Assembly (NCBI RefSeq): GCF_029852145.1
Contig: NC_079977.1
Location: 9,453,140 to 9,517,139 of the forward strand
Direction of reading: 5' to 3'
From: Microplitis mediator
Taxonomy: Eukaryota > Arthropoda > Insecta > Hymenoptera > Braconidae
Length of the DNA: 64,000 nt
A program made the translations under genes and the position numbers. Shown one piece after another: positions 1 to 14,633 of this stretch. Positions within the stretch are counted from its first letter, which is position 1. The number at the start of each line of letters is the position of its first letter. The notes beneath the pieces were generated by a model. That model saw nothing but the letters and a program-made list of their open reading frames with translations, did no database searches and had not been told where the DNA came from.

Positions 1-2914
<2,914 letters not shown>

Positions 2915-3654
2915 GTTCAGTCACGAGGTTAATCATTTTGAAAAGCTTCGTGTACTTTCGCTACGTACGAGAGCAGCCGAACTCGCTACTGACTTGAATG
3001 TCAGAATAGTGCCGGGTCACTCGCTATCTGGGCCCGACACCTGCAATTTCTTGCTCATGACCGTGTCAAAATGGCATGAGAACCCGCTACCAGCCGGCCA
3101 ATCAGAGAAATTGGCGGCTAACTATTTCCTGTTGGCGCGCTTTTAAGCCAATGGGAAAATTCGTTACTGCATCCATGCTGCCACGTCACCACCGAGCAGC
3201 CACGAAGGAAGAAGACGACGTCTATTTCTAATCTACATCGATCAGTACAAACTCAGCTATCCATCCAACCGCTTCGCTCAAATTAATATATCTCTCGTGT
3301 TATATAAGTCTGAACCGCTTCGCTAAATCTCTGTTTAAATATTCTCAATAATTAGCTAGTATATCAAGGCTACTAATTATTGAGTATATATTGAATCGTT
3401 GCTCGCGTCTTATTAATTATAAATTAATTATCGCGTCATTAACCGCTACCGACCACGTGTCGAATTTATACGCGTATTCGTTTACAGTCGCATTCGCTAT
3501 CGCGTATCTTGTAGCTGCATTCGCTATTTTTCTCATAGTTTTAGTGTACATATTGTTTAATAAAGATCTATTCTTTTATCTGTAATTTGTGTTAATTGTT
3601 AGTTATTGAATTTCCCACACCTACACCAGAATCCCACAGAGCATTCGCTCATTT
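2915..3654 (+). other. Unassigned 740-bp segment between two (ATT)n tracts; possible solo LTR
   Basis: This stretch is less AT-rich than its surroundings. It has no long reading frame. It repeats the phrase 'AACCGCTTCGCT' near 3260 and 3315 and carries a polyadenylation-like AATAAA near 3559, followed by T-rich sequence. That arrangement resembles a retroviral-type LTR, but I cannot fix TG...CA termini or a target duplication. It could equally be an unrelated repeat. Confidence 0.25.
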
Positions 3655-3857
<203 letters not shown>

Positions 3858-3964
3858 GTAGCCTTATGGCTTTTTATGCGCAGATTATCTTGACCTGAGA
3901 TCGGACTTCAATAACACTTGATTTTTGTGTCACTATTCGATCTAGCCCGAATGATTTTTGTATG

Positions 3965-4360
3965 AATTGTAAATAACAAAATAATACTATTACACGATAG
4001 GACTTATTGGCCAAGTATCTAAGTTATCTGAAAATTTGTAAATTTTGTAAACTAATTGTAAATGATAAAATAACACCGTTACATGATATAAAACTTTCGG
4101 CCAAGTATCTAGATCGATTTACAACTCAACTGAACCTAAAGATAAGTTAATCCGCTGTTAATAAAACAATACCGCTACACGATAGAACTCTGGGCCAAGT
4201 ACCTTTTATTAAGGACGATTACTTATTGCTTTGTCTAGAACAGATTTTTGCAATGAGACTACGTGCTATCGACGCTGTTTACGAGGATCGTAGGACTCGA
4301 GATATGATCAACAACCACGACACCGCTTACACGATACCGTAAGACTCTAGATCAAAAATC
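3965..4360 (+). repeat. Degenerate tandem repeat, about 93-bp unit, three copies plus a partial
   Basis: Three copies of a pattern 'AATAACACC.TTACACGATA...GGCCAAGTATCT' end near 4021, 4112 and 4203. A weaker fourth piece (ACCGCTTACACGATACC) lies near 4323. Copies are diverged (roughly 75% by eye). No gene is visible. Confidence 0.6.
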
Positions 4361-5241
4361 TGATCAACAACTAAGGCCCTGAGTCATGGTGCTCAGGCTA
4401 TTTAAAAACTTTGATTGATGTTTGATGGGAGTAATTTAATTGTTGTCATTGGTGCAAAATGACGCCAAGTTTTTAGTTTTACGTCAATCGTTATTGCAAA
4501 AATCGTCGTGCTACTTTTGTACGCATAAATAATGGTACTACTGATGCTGCGTTTTTGCATGCTTTTGCGAAAAGGAGTTTCGTAAATTTATTTATGAAAT
4601 AAAATAAATCAATAAAAAAAAATTTATTGGACATAACACTACCAACCGGTAAACGGCCATTTAGTGTTAACTATTCGGGATGATAAGGTGGAATAATTAG
4701 GTATGCCTTGAATAAGTATGTATAATAGTTACTTAAACTGTCGATAGATGTGACATCCAGACTAATAATAATGACTTCAATTCAAAAATCATGAAATTTA
4801 AATTTTTGAAACTCTAATTAATTTGAAAGTCCCAAAGGAAAACCACAGTTACTCCACAATTGTAAGTTTCCACTTCTACCGGCAGTCCCTAATGACTGCC
4901 AATTTTTGTTTTGTTTATTTTTTTAAATAATATCTTATTGATTGCTTGGATCTGATTATGCCTGAATATGAACTAGCTATCAGCTTGCTTGGTAAAAAAT
5001 GATTATGCTTGTGCAAGCATAATCATGCGTGAATATTTGCCAGCCGTGAGAATGCGTAATAATTCTTGGTCAGGCATGATTATGATTTTTTATGCATGAT
5101 CATGTACGATTAGGTCATTACTTTTTTCCTAGGATATAACGGCAATTTTCATACTTTTGTCATTTAAGAGGTTGTTTTAACTATTCACAGTGTAATTTTT
5201 CAAATTTTCTATCTATGCATCCATTTTTTTTCAATTCACAG
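4361..5241 (+). other. Non-coding stretch upstream of the Elk exons
   Basis: AT-rich sequence, probably Elk intron, without coding signal. Around 4960-5110 the words TGATTATG and CATAATCA recur and form a hairpin (GATTATGCTTG/CAAGCATAATC, near 4999-5024). This looks like a MITE remnant of the word-rich type seen elsewhere in the window. Confidence 0.4.
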
Positions 5242-5829
5242 ACTTTGAAAGAATTTCCAGAAGAATTACGAGGTGACGTATCAATGCACTTACATCGTGA
5301 GTTATTAAGTCTACCAATATTTGCGACTGCATCACCGGGATGTCAAAAATTGCTGTCACTCCATATAAAAAGTAACTTTTGTGCACCTGAAGAGTATCTA
5401 GTCCGTCGAGGTGACGCTCTCTCCTACATTTATTATTTATGCAATGGCTCTATGGAAGTTGAACAAAATAATATGGTCGTCGCTATTTTAGGTAGTGATT
5501 GAATGAAATTCAAGAATAAGAATTACTCAAAATATACATTATATTATTTTAAAACAGGAAAAGGTGACTTAGTAGGCTGTGATATAAACGTGCATCTCCA
5601 ACATGCTGGCAATGGTGGTGGAGCTTGCGGAGTTGGATCAGGCGGTAACGTTGACGTTATTGTTAAATCGAGTTGCGATGTAAAAGCACTTACATATTGC
5701 TATCTGAAATGTATCAATATACAAGGTCTTGTTGACGTCTTACGTCTCTATCCTGAGTACCAGCATCAATTTTCCAGGGAAATTGTACACGATCTTACAC
5801 ACAATTTACGTGAAGGATACGAAGCCGAG
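5242..5829 (+). CDS. Elk: Elk-type voltage-gated potassium channel, two internal exons of the cyclic-nucleotide-binding-homology region
   Basis: Two exons encode part of an EAG/Elk-family (KCNH) potassium channel of the plasma membrane. Exon one (5242-5491) follows the acceptor TTCACAG in phase 0 and encodes TLKEFPEELRGDVSMHLHRE, then 'SLHIKSNFCAPEEYL' and 'NGSMEV', matching the C-linker and cNBHD of insect Elk. The donor at 5492 (GTAGTG) and acceptor ending at 5557 (AAAACAG) bound a 66-bp intron, and the join restores 'AILGKGDLVG'. Exon two (5558-5829) continues through 'VKALTYCYLKCI', 'VLRLYPEYQHQF' and 'LTHNLREGY' to a donor-like GAG|GTTTGA. Both exons are intact. Upstream transmembrane exons and downstream C-terminal exons are not visible; large transposon-filled introns must separate them. 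Confidence 0.9.
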
Positions 5830-6468
5830 GTTTGATGCTTTAATAATTTTTCTGATGTTTGTGAATATTCAAATGACTCCTCTTTTTAATTTAAGACTTA
5901 ATATTAATGCAGGAAAAAAAATTTTATTAGAAAAATTGTATCCTTATTAATAGCAGTAGATTTTACCATTTATCATTTACATGGAAATTTTAAAATTTAA
6001 ACATTATTCTTTAAACATAAAAATTTTTTGACTTGGTAAGATACACCTAACAAGGAAGGTATCTCAAGTGTCTCTCTCCGATTTTGATATGACCGACATG
6101 TTCTTCTTCGTTGAAATCGAGGAAACACTTATTTTTCGTTAGCTGTGGAAAAAAATATTAAGGGGGTAAAACAGCCCCCCAGAGTTTAGGCTCTAATGGG
6201 GTATTATTTAAGTTTCACATACTCACAGTTTGAATAATCAAATGATATCAACGGCATCATTTTCACGGTAAGAAATTATAAAAAATGCTTTCGGTTTAAT
6301 AATAAAGTAATCAATAGAACGAAAGTTATAAGGGTTGAATTTCTCAAAACTTACGCTTTTACTAACGAAATAAAGTTCATTTAAATTCCGCATTGTTTTC
6401 TAGTTATTTTCATTTTAATCTTAAGTTCTCAGAATAGAGTAGAAGACTATTATTTTTACGAGCTTGGC
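5830..6468. other. Elk intron sequence with repeat remnants
   Basis: No coding signal. The segment 6381-6418 is an inverted partner of 6472-6510 (ATTCCGCATTGTTTTCTAG against CTAGAAAAAAATGCGGTAT), so part of this belongs to a mobile element of the adjacent family. Confidence 0.4.
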
Positions 6469-7690
6469 ATTAAAATGAAAATAACTAGAAAAAAATGCGG
6501 TATTTCAAAGAACATCATTTAAAATAATTTGTAGGGAATAAAATTGTCTATAAAAAAGATCCTATGACATTTTTTGATAAGTCTGATAGTTTTGCTGGAA
6601 AAGTAAAAAGATCTGGAAATTTATTATAGATTTGACTTACTGCTCCGATAACTTTCGAATGGATGGATTTATCAAAAAATGATAAGAGACCATTTTTGTA
6701 GAGCGTTGAATTCTCCACAATAATATGCTATGGACTTATTCATATGACGTGCGAATGCCGAGCTAGAAAAACAAAAAAACAAAATTTTTTTCCCATTTCA
6801 TTTAAATGGGAAATGGAGAATTGCAAATAGGCACCTCTTAATATTAATATTAAGAGCTCAAATTTTAATAGAATTTTATTTCATCATCTTAAACAATATT
6901 TTTACTGTAACTAAAGAAACAAAAAATAGTCACTTTTTTTGGCCCACCCTAATGAACAGATATGATCATATCTAAGCATTTTTTCCCGGGCTATTTTTTT
7001 TTGATTCATCATATGTTTATTTTAAAGTACTATTCCTTATTAATTACAGAAAGAATGTCATCAGAGAAAATACGCTGATACACAGAAACTTAACTTTGAA
7101 GATATAAAAAATGAATTAGTTCAAGAATATCTCTATCGTCGTTAAAAATTAAAAATCTAACATTTATTTCATTAATAAACTATGATCGTTTAGAATTCAT
7201 TAGATGATATGAACCGAGTTCAATCATTTGTAAAATTTTATTTTTAATACAAAAAAATACGTTTTGATACATCTATATCGTAATGCATAAATATATTTGA
7301 AAATTATTACTTTGATTGTTTGAAATTGTTATTTGTATCATTTGTCGATTGACAAAATTGATAGAATTTTTTTAAACTGTTTAAGAAATTTAAGCGTTTT
7401 ATAATATACATGTTTTTTAGATTAAACGTTTTTTCTGAAAAAGTGGTTAATTCCGGAATATCTGTTTTAATTTGAAACACTCGATGTTTTTTTAAACGTT
7501 TAATGTAACAGTAAGCGCTTTATAAAAAAACAGGTAGAAGTGTTTTTTTCTTTAAACGGATAAAACGTTTTCAGATTAAACACTTAAGTGTGTTACGTGA
7601 ACCTTTAAAACACTTGTAATCATTTATGCGATTGTTTAAACGTTTATACCGTTTTACTTCTAAGCGCTTAAGTTGCAGAAACTACTAACG
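6469..7690 (+). mobile_element. Fragment of the CACTA-like 'CACTG' element family (copy E0), both termini missing
   Basis: Collinear with the interior and 3' part of the elements at 45711-48343 and 51037-55068. It includes the word-rich region (7370-7680) with repeated AAACGTTTA and AAGTGTTT motifs, and breaks off near 7685 after 'AAGTTGCAGAAA', about 50 bp before the expected end. It holds an acceptor-like TTAATTACAG followed by a short open exon (7049-7144) that ends 'EYLYRR' and a stop. The same exon recurs at 53145-53260, so it belongs to the repeat and not to Elk. An embedded end 'GGCCCACCCTAAT' near 6943-6955 is from another MITE family. Confidence 0.7.
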
Positions 7691-7839
7691 TCCTTTTTTT
7701 CTAACTTAGAGTCAGTGATTCATTAATTTTCGAGTATATAACGTTTTTGTGACAAATTCAATATAAAAAGTATCGATTTAGAAGAAAAAAACACTGAATT
7801 TATTATCAAAAAGTTTTTTTTATTTAATTATCAACTATG

Positions 7840-8712
7840 ATACACTTATCCAAAAAATTAAAGGAACAGACAAATTTTATAAATTTTTTAGTGATTTTTG
7901 GAAGGTTGTATTTTCGTGAAAAATGATCGTATCGAAAAAACAAAAAAAGCAAATTGAAGCTTGAAATCTCTAGTTTGAAAATTTTCCAGCGAAATAATTT
8001 TTTCGAGCCACGGTTTTTGTGGAATCATAAGAAAAAGGTCGAGACAAAATTTTTCTAAATTTTTTGGTTTTGTTTTTAAGGTCTACGGGGCCGGGAAAAA
8101 TTTCTTCAAACAAACAAATTCATGGCTCGCTTGGGAAATTTATTCAGCTACAATTTGCTTTTTTTAATTCTCTGTACGTCAATTTGCTGCTGAGATATCA
8201 GCCTTCAAATGAAAAAGGATCCTTTTGTCTTTGATTATTGGTATCTCAGCAAATAATGGCCGCACAGTAATTTAGAGTGCAATTTAAGAAATTTGAATAA
8301 ATTCCCTCCAAATTCTTTTTCCGATTTTTTAAAAAAAAAATTTTTTTTCATCCTTAATATCCATTTGAAAAACCTTTAAAAAATGGCCATTTTGGTTTTT
8401 TAGTCAACTCATCGCTACTCTGCGAATATTGATAAAAAAAATAATGTTGCCAGGTAATTTTACAGCTTGATGTACCCTCAGAAACCCTGTTCATTTTCAG
8501 ATTGATCGATTGAACCGTTTGTCCGGTCCCATTGCTCAAAGTTTTACAAAACAATTAAAGGAACAAGTTTTGTTCCTTCATTTGTGTAATTGTTATCAAA
8601 TTGAAAAAATCAATTTTTTTCGGATTTTCTTTTCTTTTTGAGTTATTTATTCAGTAAATGTAAAGTAAAGAGAAAAACAAAATATATTCCGAAAAACGAG
8701 ATAAAACAAGAC
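7840..8712 (+). repeat. Dispersed non-coding repeat 'F', copy 1
   Basis: About 80-90% similar by eye to 23308-24134 over its whole length. Both copies contain the motif AATTAAAGGAACA twice in direct orientation, 0.65-0.7 kb apart (here near 7857 and 8555), the second followed by AAGTTTTGTT. No coding potential; the reading frames are short and not shared. Confidence 0.7.
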
Positions 8713-8884
8713 TTTAATGTCTATATCAAAAAAATCAGTCGGTAGATCAAAGATTTTCAAGAGATTCAAGGACTTTCTAAAAAAAAAGTCACTCAGATTT
8801 TTTTGCATTAATAAATTCAAATCGTTTTTATCAATTATTAATCTTCTAGCTTTGCAATCTGTACCTTCACGAGTCTTAGCAGCT

Positions 8885-10390
8885 TTAACAATATTTTTTT
8901 TTTATCTCCAATAGAACAGTATCGTCAAATAATGATAAAATTGCAAGTTCATTACTCAAGTACCATAAATGCAAAATCATTTTATCACAAGTAGCAGCAG
9001 AAATCAAAGGATTGATACGCTTGTACTCAATTAAATTTTTCAAAAACTGTAAGTCATGGTGAGCAGCAGTAGTCGCAGAAGTTGATGAAAACCAAGCTTT
9101 CAAATACAGCACAACTATGAAAATACAAAATTGCCGAAGACCATGCAATTCTTTATTAGAAAGTCTATATTTTTCTCTAAATATAAACATTTTTAGACTG
9201 TAAATTCCCTTTGCCATCCACCTAGCATGATGAACTGCACCAGGACATTTGAAAGAAACTTTGTCTTGAGGCATTTCTCCAAGGAAAATCAACGACAATT
9301 CCAAAAATTCTTTATAGTCATCTCGGGGTTGCAGTAACTATCAAAAGCAATCAAGTATTTGTCAGAAACAAGAAAATTTCTATTCTTAAAATTGCCGTTA
9401 AATCATACCTGTAAGGATTGTGTAATAAAACTAGATATTTCATTTTTTTGATGCGAAACAATATCAGCAACAACATTATCTTCAATACCAGATATATAAT
9501 TAGTTTTATCTATTTGGTCCCATGTATTTTTAAATCTTCCAAACATTGGTACATTTGGCCCGGATGTCACTGGCTTATATACTTCAAATGCACTCTTCGA
9601 TATGATTTCAAATATGTGGTGACGACATGGTAACCACATTAAATCTTTTCCCAATCTCTTTTCAATTGCCTTACATGTACCGTTGTGAATTCCTGTATAA
9701 TAAAAATAGATGTTTATCGATAAATTTATAAATTGAACATATTAGAAAAATTGTAGTAAATAATATTTAAGATTGAAACGATTAATGAATTCTAAACAAT
9801 TAATTGATTTTAAAAATGTAATTCAGTAAGCAAAAAAAAGAAAAAATTAATCTCGAACAATAAAAATCGAATATTTATTTTTAAATTAGATCATCAGTGA
9901 TAAGTTACCCGTATTAACAGCCATCGTGTCAAAACAAATCACCTTAACATAATGAATAATACCCCATTCATTTAATGCTTATAAAATGACTGATGCTTGA
10001 TTGTCTGTCGTCCCAGAATTCATTTTGGGAATCCCAAGTAACTGTTCGGTACTAAATGCAGTTAAAAGAACTGGTAGCCGTTCCACAGATTTTGATCCAA
10101 CGAAATCATTTAGCATATCACCGTCCCAATGCACGACGTATTTATCGTGCGTTTTATTCTTTAGCCCTTTAGCAATGTCTTCTCTTCAAAGCATACGAGC
10201 ACGTTGAATTGTTTTATAACTAAGCGTTGTATCTTCAATTTTTATACCAACAGCAAATAAAATAGGAGAAATATTGAACATCGCATTTCTACTGCTGACA
10301 TTAGCTCTATCGAGTGCAGAAATGACTTCAGGAGTTAAAACATCTATTTTGTTTGTTTTGTCGGTATTTGAGGTTTGTACTCTGAATCAG
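8885..10390 (-). pseudogene. Transposase-like gene of an insect 'ALDRxxxSxRNA' family, three exons, two stops
   Basis: Minus-strand coding remains in three exons. Exon a (about 10390-9909) contains 'ALDRANVSSRNAMF', 'KYVVHWDGDML', 'RLPVLLTAF', 'LLGIPKMNSGTTDNQ' and 'VICFDTMAVNTG', with in-frame stops after 'RARML' and after 'ASVIL'. Donor GTAACT lies at 9908-9903. Exon b (9692-9409) runs 'GIHNGTCKAIEKRLG', 'MWLPCRHHIFEI', 'FKNTWDQID', to donor GTATGA. Exon c (9337-8885) runs 'PRDDYKEFLELSLIFLG', 'PGAVHHARWMAKGIYSLKM', 'LKAWFSS', 'LWYLSNELAILSLFDD'. I recognise this as a repetitive gene family of insects and cnidarians with aspartates in transposase-like contexts (CFDT). Its superfamily name I cannot give with confidence. 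Confidence 0.7.
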
Positions 10391-11488
10391 ATCCAAAATT
10401 TGTAACTCTACATGAGGGGGGGGAGGGGTAGGGTTTTAAAGGCGAAAAAAAGCATATTTTTGTGATTTTTTCCCGGCGAGATGAGTTATATAATTTCATT
10501 AAACTTAATCACATATTATTGTACAATTTTTAAAGAATATCAGAAAAAATTTTCAACGAAAAATATCTAGTAATAAGCTGGTGACGTTGAATCTCCGGAG
10601 GCGCCTCGAAAAAAAGTCGTTTTGCGGTGAACATCACAACTCGTTACCGGATTGTCACGGCTGATACGTTCGACTCGTATCCTTACAAGTCGTTAAAAAT
10701 CTTTTTTTTTTGAAAATTTTAAATTTATTGTACACGAGAAAACAATTTTTCTCGAGAACTATGGCGACATAGACAGAAAACAGCAAAGACACAGGCGGTA
10801 ACACAAGTGCGTTTCCGAGTAGACCTTCAGTTTTTTTTTATATATAATAATTAACAGGGTAAAATTCAGTAGGATAGATCGCATAAGAGAATATCCGTCC
10901 ATCTAGTACGTGGGAACTTAAGATCTCTTGAATTTGGACTTTTTTTTTATGACGCCCGACTTACTAACGCCAGTAATCGTACGGGAAAAATATACCTTTA
11001 CAATTAAAAATCGTACAAGTCCAAGTAGAAAAGTACTAATGAAACACACGTACTTTTAAAATTTATGTATCCGTTCCCATTTAAGAATCTAAGCATAGGA
11101 GCGGTAATCTTTCTTTGATTTTCTTTTTAAAACTATAGACCACCCAACTCATGTGCACCTGCATGTGATTCTTGGAAATTAGAGAAAGCTAATGGAAACT
11201 ACCAAAATTTATGGTTTCCTCGACGGCAGAGTGGCGCCAGGTCATCGGCCTACTTAGTAGTCAAAATCTATTTCCCAGGGATCACACGTGTGCAAGGGCC
11301 TAGAACTTTCGAGTGGGTCCGAGTCTTTTCGTATGGGAAACAAGTTACCACCACTTTTTATAGGTGAAGACCATATAAAAAGACCATGAACTTTAGCTCA
11401 TCAGTTCTTTTGGGAATCAAACTCTGAACCATACCGAACTCCGGACACTTGACGGTGTTCGTGGCTAGAGGATTGATATCTCGATTGA
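10391..11488. other. Non-coding stretch, no gene seen
   Basis: Contains a G-rich run near 10410-10430 and T-rich tracts, but nothing assignable. Could be the remaining 5' part or flank of the transposase-like element. Confidence 0.4.
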
Positions 11489-11660
11489 GCATTCGGTTAA
11501 CGGTAGCTGGGCGTACAAACCGGACTTTGATCGTCGTAAGCGCTCGAATAATCGGTATATCATTTTCTACTAGTCTCAGGAGAATAATTGGCGTGTTATT
11601 AAATTCACCATTCAGTTGACGGTAGCTGGGCATACGAACCGGACCTTGATCGTCGTAAGT
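11489..11660 (+). repeat. Two direct copies of a 50-bp motif ending in GTAAG
   Basis: Copies at 11489-11540 and 11608-11660 share 'GGTAGCTGGGC.TAC.AAC' and 'TTGATCGTCGTAAG'. A third copy lies at 12525-12577 and a fourth, inverted, at 17931-17983 inside the palindrome. Each ends in a splice-donor-like GTAAG. On the minus strand the copies contain GGTTCGTATGCC, weakly like a Pol III B box. Function unknown. Confidence 0.6.
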
Positions 11661-11744
11661 CGTGATTTAATACCAATCGGAAGCACCGATAGCTCTAATT
11701 AACTTCATCTTATTTTAATAATTTTTATTTCATTTTAATATTGA

Positions 11745-11930
11745 ATTTTACCACGAAACGTGAAGAATCAAAGAATATTTTACCGCGAAAACGCGAAGAT
11801 TTTTAAAGAATTATATTACCGCGAAAATACGCGAAGTTTTTACAAACAAATTTACATTTTATTTTACCGCGAAAAACGCGAAGACTTATTATCAATTTAT
11901 ATTTTACATGAACTACGAAGATTTTGAAAC
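11745..11930 (+). repeat. Degenerate tandem repeat of 'TTTTACCGCGAAAACGCGAAGA'-like units
   Basis: Four to five copies of a short unit pairing ACCGCGAAAA with a following CGCGAAG recur at irregular 35-65 bp spacing (about 11748, 11780, 11817, 11865, 11905). The CGCG cores stand out in AT-rich DNA. No gene seen. Confidence 0.55.
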
Positions 11931-12879
11931 GCATAAAAAAATTAAAACAAACTGAATAAATCGAAATTAGAATTATATTAATTAGCCGCGAGAGCGCGTG
12001 TGTATAAGTGTCTTGTGTTACTGCCGACAGTCCTGACACCTCACCTAAACCTGTTTAGGGTAAGTTTTAACCATTGTAATCATTAATTGATATTTTTATT
12101 ATTTTATATATTTTCAATTGATTATAAAACATATGCATGACACACTTTATTTTACATTGACTACTTTAAATATCTGTAACCCTTTTGGTATTTTGAGTAT
12201 ATTGGATCTTAAAGAAATAATTACTCGTTAACATAATAATTTGAAAAACATTATTTTTGAGAGAATTTTACTTTAGCAATAGAATACTAGACTCTCGAGG
12301 CTTTTCGGCAGCCCACCTTCCTTTATCCCTTATTTTCTACCTGTTTAGCCGCTCAGACAGATAGTCAACAGTAGGGGGTACACAGTCTTACGTTTACCGC
12401 TCGACGTTTGATTGCGAAATTTAAATAAGTCACACGCATAGATTGGCAATCGTTTCGGGTCTTATCAATATTGTCTTCAACAATATTGTGTAGGCGCGAT
12501 TTGAATATAAGCAGAATAAACATAGCATTTGGTTAACGGTAGCCGGGCATACGAACTGGACCTTGATCAATGTAAGTACCCTTTTATTCAATACGTTTAT
12601 ACGAAAATACGTACCTACGCCCATCACGATCTCCAATCGTGACAGGATCATCGGAAAAAAAAATTGATATGAATTCTAAAGTTGATGTATTTTTCGAGGT
12701 AACCACGAAGAGTAGTAGATAAACAGAGAGGCTTTCCCTCCCACAACAGGGATCTGCAATACCCTCATGGATAAGTGGGGGTTTGGGGAAATTTTTCATA
12801 CCGACAGTTGAGATAGGGTCGCTAGTGGCGCTTTCTGTTCATCTTCCATAGTGGTATCCGAAAGAGGGCGCTTGTGGCA

Positions 12880-12995
12880 TTTTTCTAGTAGATTTGGGGG
12901 ACCTGAGGGAAGGGGGATATGGGATTGGGGGGAGAGATATGAGGTTGATGCTGTAGGATCGGGGCCTGGACTTTGGGGTGGGGGTATGGGAATGC
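12880..12995 (+). other. G-run cluster with G-quadruplex potential
   Basis: At least six runs of three or more G lie close together on the plus strand (for example GGGGG, GGG, GGGGG, GGG, GGGGGG, GGGG, GGGGG). The mirrored copy at 17513-17628 has them on the minus strand. Unusual for this AT-rich window. Confidence 0.6.
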
Positions 12996-13558
12996 TATGG
13001 TTCATGAATAAGGATATAGAGGGCGTTGGAGAGGAGGTATTTTTCAATTTAGATAGGAAAAATGACGTATGTTCTTATCGTATTGTTTACATGTTTTAAG
13101 AATTAAACTTAAAGATATGTGAAATAGAGGGGAGATATTTTTTTTAACAACTGACGCATTTTATAACTTGTCAATATACCTTATCTTATCTTTAGCAACT
13201 TTCACATCGTTAATAACAAATGAGTCATTTTTTCTTAAAACTTCATAGTTTTTATCTAATTTTTTACAATTTTGCCCCGTTTTTTCCAAAAATTATGTTG
13301 AGCACTTACAATATAAATTTGGTTTTATGTTCCAATTCTCTACAGTTCTTTGCCAGCTCTATTTTGAATAATAGTGTCAAGTTAAGTTTACATTAACTCA
13401 GTTTACTTGTAACAGAACATTGTGTTGAATTGATTATGTGTTATTCGAAGTAGTTTGGAGAAAATTCATATTGTAAGTTTCATCTGTTGATTTTTTTCCT
13501 ATTTTATATAAATTAAATGACTTTATTATAGGTTTTTAAAATTTTTACAGTCAGTAAA

Positions 13559-13876
13559 ATGGATTTTGCACAAATTGATGGAGCCACCACCTTAGAAGAG
13601 GTTCTACCAAAGAAAAATATGTTTGAATTAAATGTCAATGGTGAATATCAAGTCACTAAGTTAAAGCTGGTCAGCACCAAATCTAAAGACAGATTCGTTG
13701 CCTCGCTTGACAATGAATTTTGTGTTTATCTCCCGTGGCATACTACTGCAGCTATTCATGAGGATCTATCAGTTTTGCAGACATTGAATGAGCTAATTGA
13801 ACAAGAAAACTTATTTCTTCGATACCTTGGTGGACAACATGATATGTTTGAATTCTTTATGAAAGTGCAGAACTAA
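13559..13876 (+). CDS. Small OB-fold-like protein, 105 aa, left palindrome arm
   Basis: Intact ORF starting MDFAQIDGATTLEEV. The 'LNVNGEYQVTKLKLVSTK' to 'DNEFCVYLPW' pattern (strand, turn, strand, then a charged strand) resembles an OB-fold single-stranded nucleic-acid-binding protein, and the ORF is a paralogue (about 35-40% by eye) of 57264-57575. A donor-like ATATT|GTAAGT at about 13471 and acceptor TTTTTACAG at about 13551, just before the ATG, suggest a 5' UTR intron, as in the paralogue. It is duplicated without any amino-acid change at 16632-16949. OB-fold and function are inferences; small proteins of this type recur in insect genomes, often near mobile elements. Confidence 0.7.
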   Translation: MDFAQIDGATTLEEVLPKKNMFELNVNGEYQVTKLKLVSTKSKDRFVASLDNEFCVYLPWHTTAAIHEDLSVLQTLNELIEQENLFLRYLGGQHDMFEFFMKVQN

Positions 13877-14100
13877 TTTTATGAACAATAGATATGTACA
13901 TACTTGAGAATATTTAATAAAAAAAATGATATTATAATGAACTCAAATTGTCTTCCCTTATTTATATCATAGTTTTTAGTTATGAAGAATAAAAGAGAAA
14001 TTGGGGAGACATTGAACCCGATTATAAAAAAAGTTAGAAAATATTCTAAAGTTAAGAGAAATAATAATAATATTAATGATGATAATAATAATAACAATAA

Positions 14101-14101
14101 A

Positions 14102-14146
<45 letters not shown>

Positions 14147-14147
14147 T
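14101..14147 (+). repeat. (AAT)n microsatellite, left arm
   Basis: Shorter by 18 bp than its mirror image at about 16344-16407. This is the only length difference between the outer arms. Confidence 0.9.
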
Positions 14148-14633
14148 TTTCCTCTCAAGATTCCTTATTGTATGTAGATATAGAGAGTGTTGCTTGGAGT
14201 GGGAGATATTCGTTTGAACTTTCGGTAGGAAGATGATGTATGGTCTTATATTGCTTAATTATTATCTTAGATTAAACTATACGATATGTGGAAAGGAGGT
14301 AGTTTTTATAACAAATGACGAATTATCACTTGTTAATATGTATATTTTATCTTATCTTTAGCAACTTTCACTTTTTAACATCAAATGAGTCATTTTTTCT
14401 TAAAATTTTATATTTTTTATCTAATCTTTTACAATTTTTGCCCCGTTTTACTAAATTTGAACTATAAAAGTGTAGTTTCATGTTTGAAATCTCTACAGTT
14501 CTTTACCAGCTTTGCTCCACTAATAAAAACGATTTCTTTATATTAAATATATTGATGGAGTTGATGCTTTTAATAAGATCTAATTTATATTAAAGATATA
14601 TTATTGATAATAAATATATATATATATATATAT

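Larger units (their letters stand above)
13013..14520 (+). repeat. Pair of 350-bp direct repeats flanking the OB-fold-like gene
   Basis: 13013-13366 and 14176-14520 are about 75-80% similar and share 'CTTATCTTTAGCAACTTTCA', 'AAATGAGTCATTTTTTCTTA', 'GCCCCGTTTT' and 'CTCTACAGTTCTTT.CCAGC'. The first ends about 190 bp before the gene, as a promoter/5' UTR would. The second is followed by the fold-back element instead of a gene. This suggests a tandem gene array whose second coding sequence was lost. Mirrored in the right arm at about 17142-17495 and 15970-16314. Confidence 0.7.

Noticed and set aside
7049..7144. Possible third Elk exon ending EYLYRR
   Set aside because: The same acceptor and exon recur at 53145-53260 within another copy of the repeat, so it belongs to the mobile element.
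12796..13099. Pair of overlapping 80-codon ORFs on opposite strands, repeated at 17409-17712
   Set aside because: They lie in the G/C-run cluster, show no protein-like composition and are duplicated only because of the palindrome.
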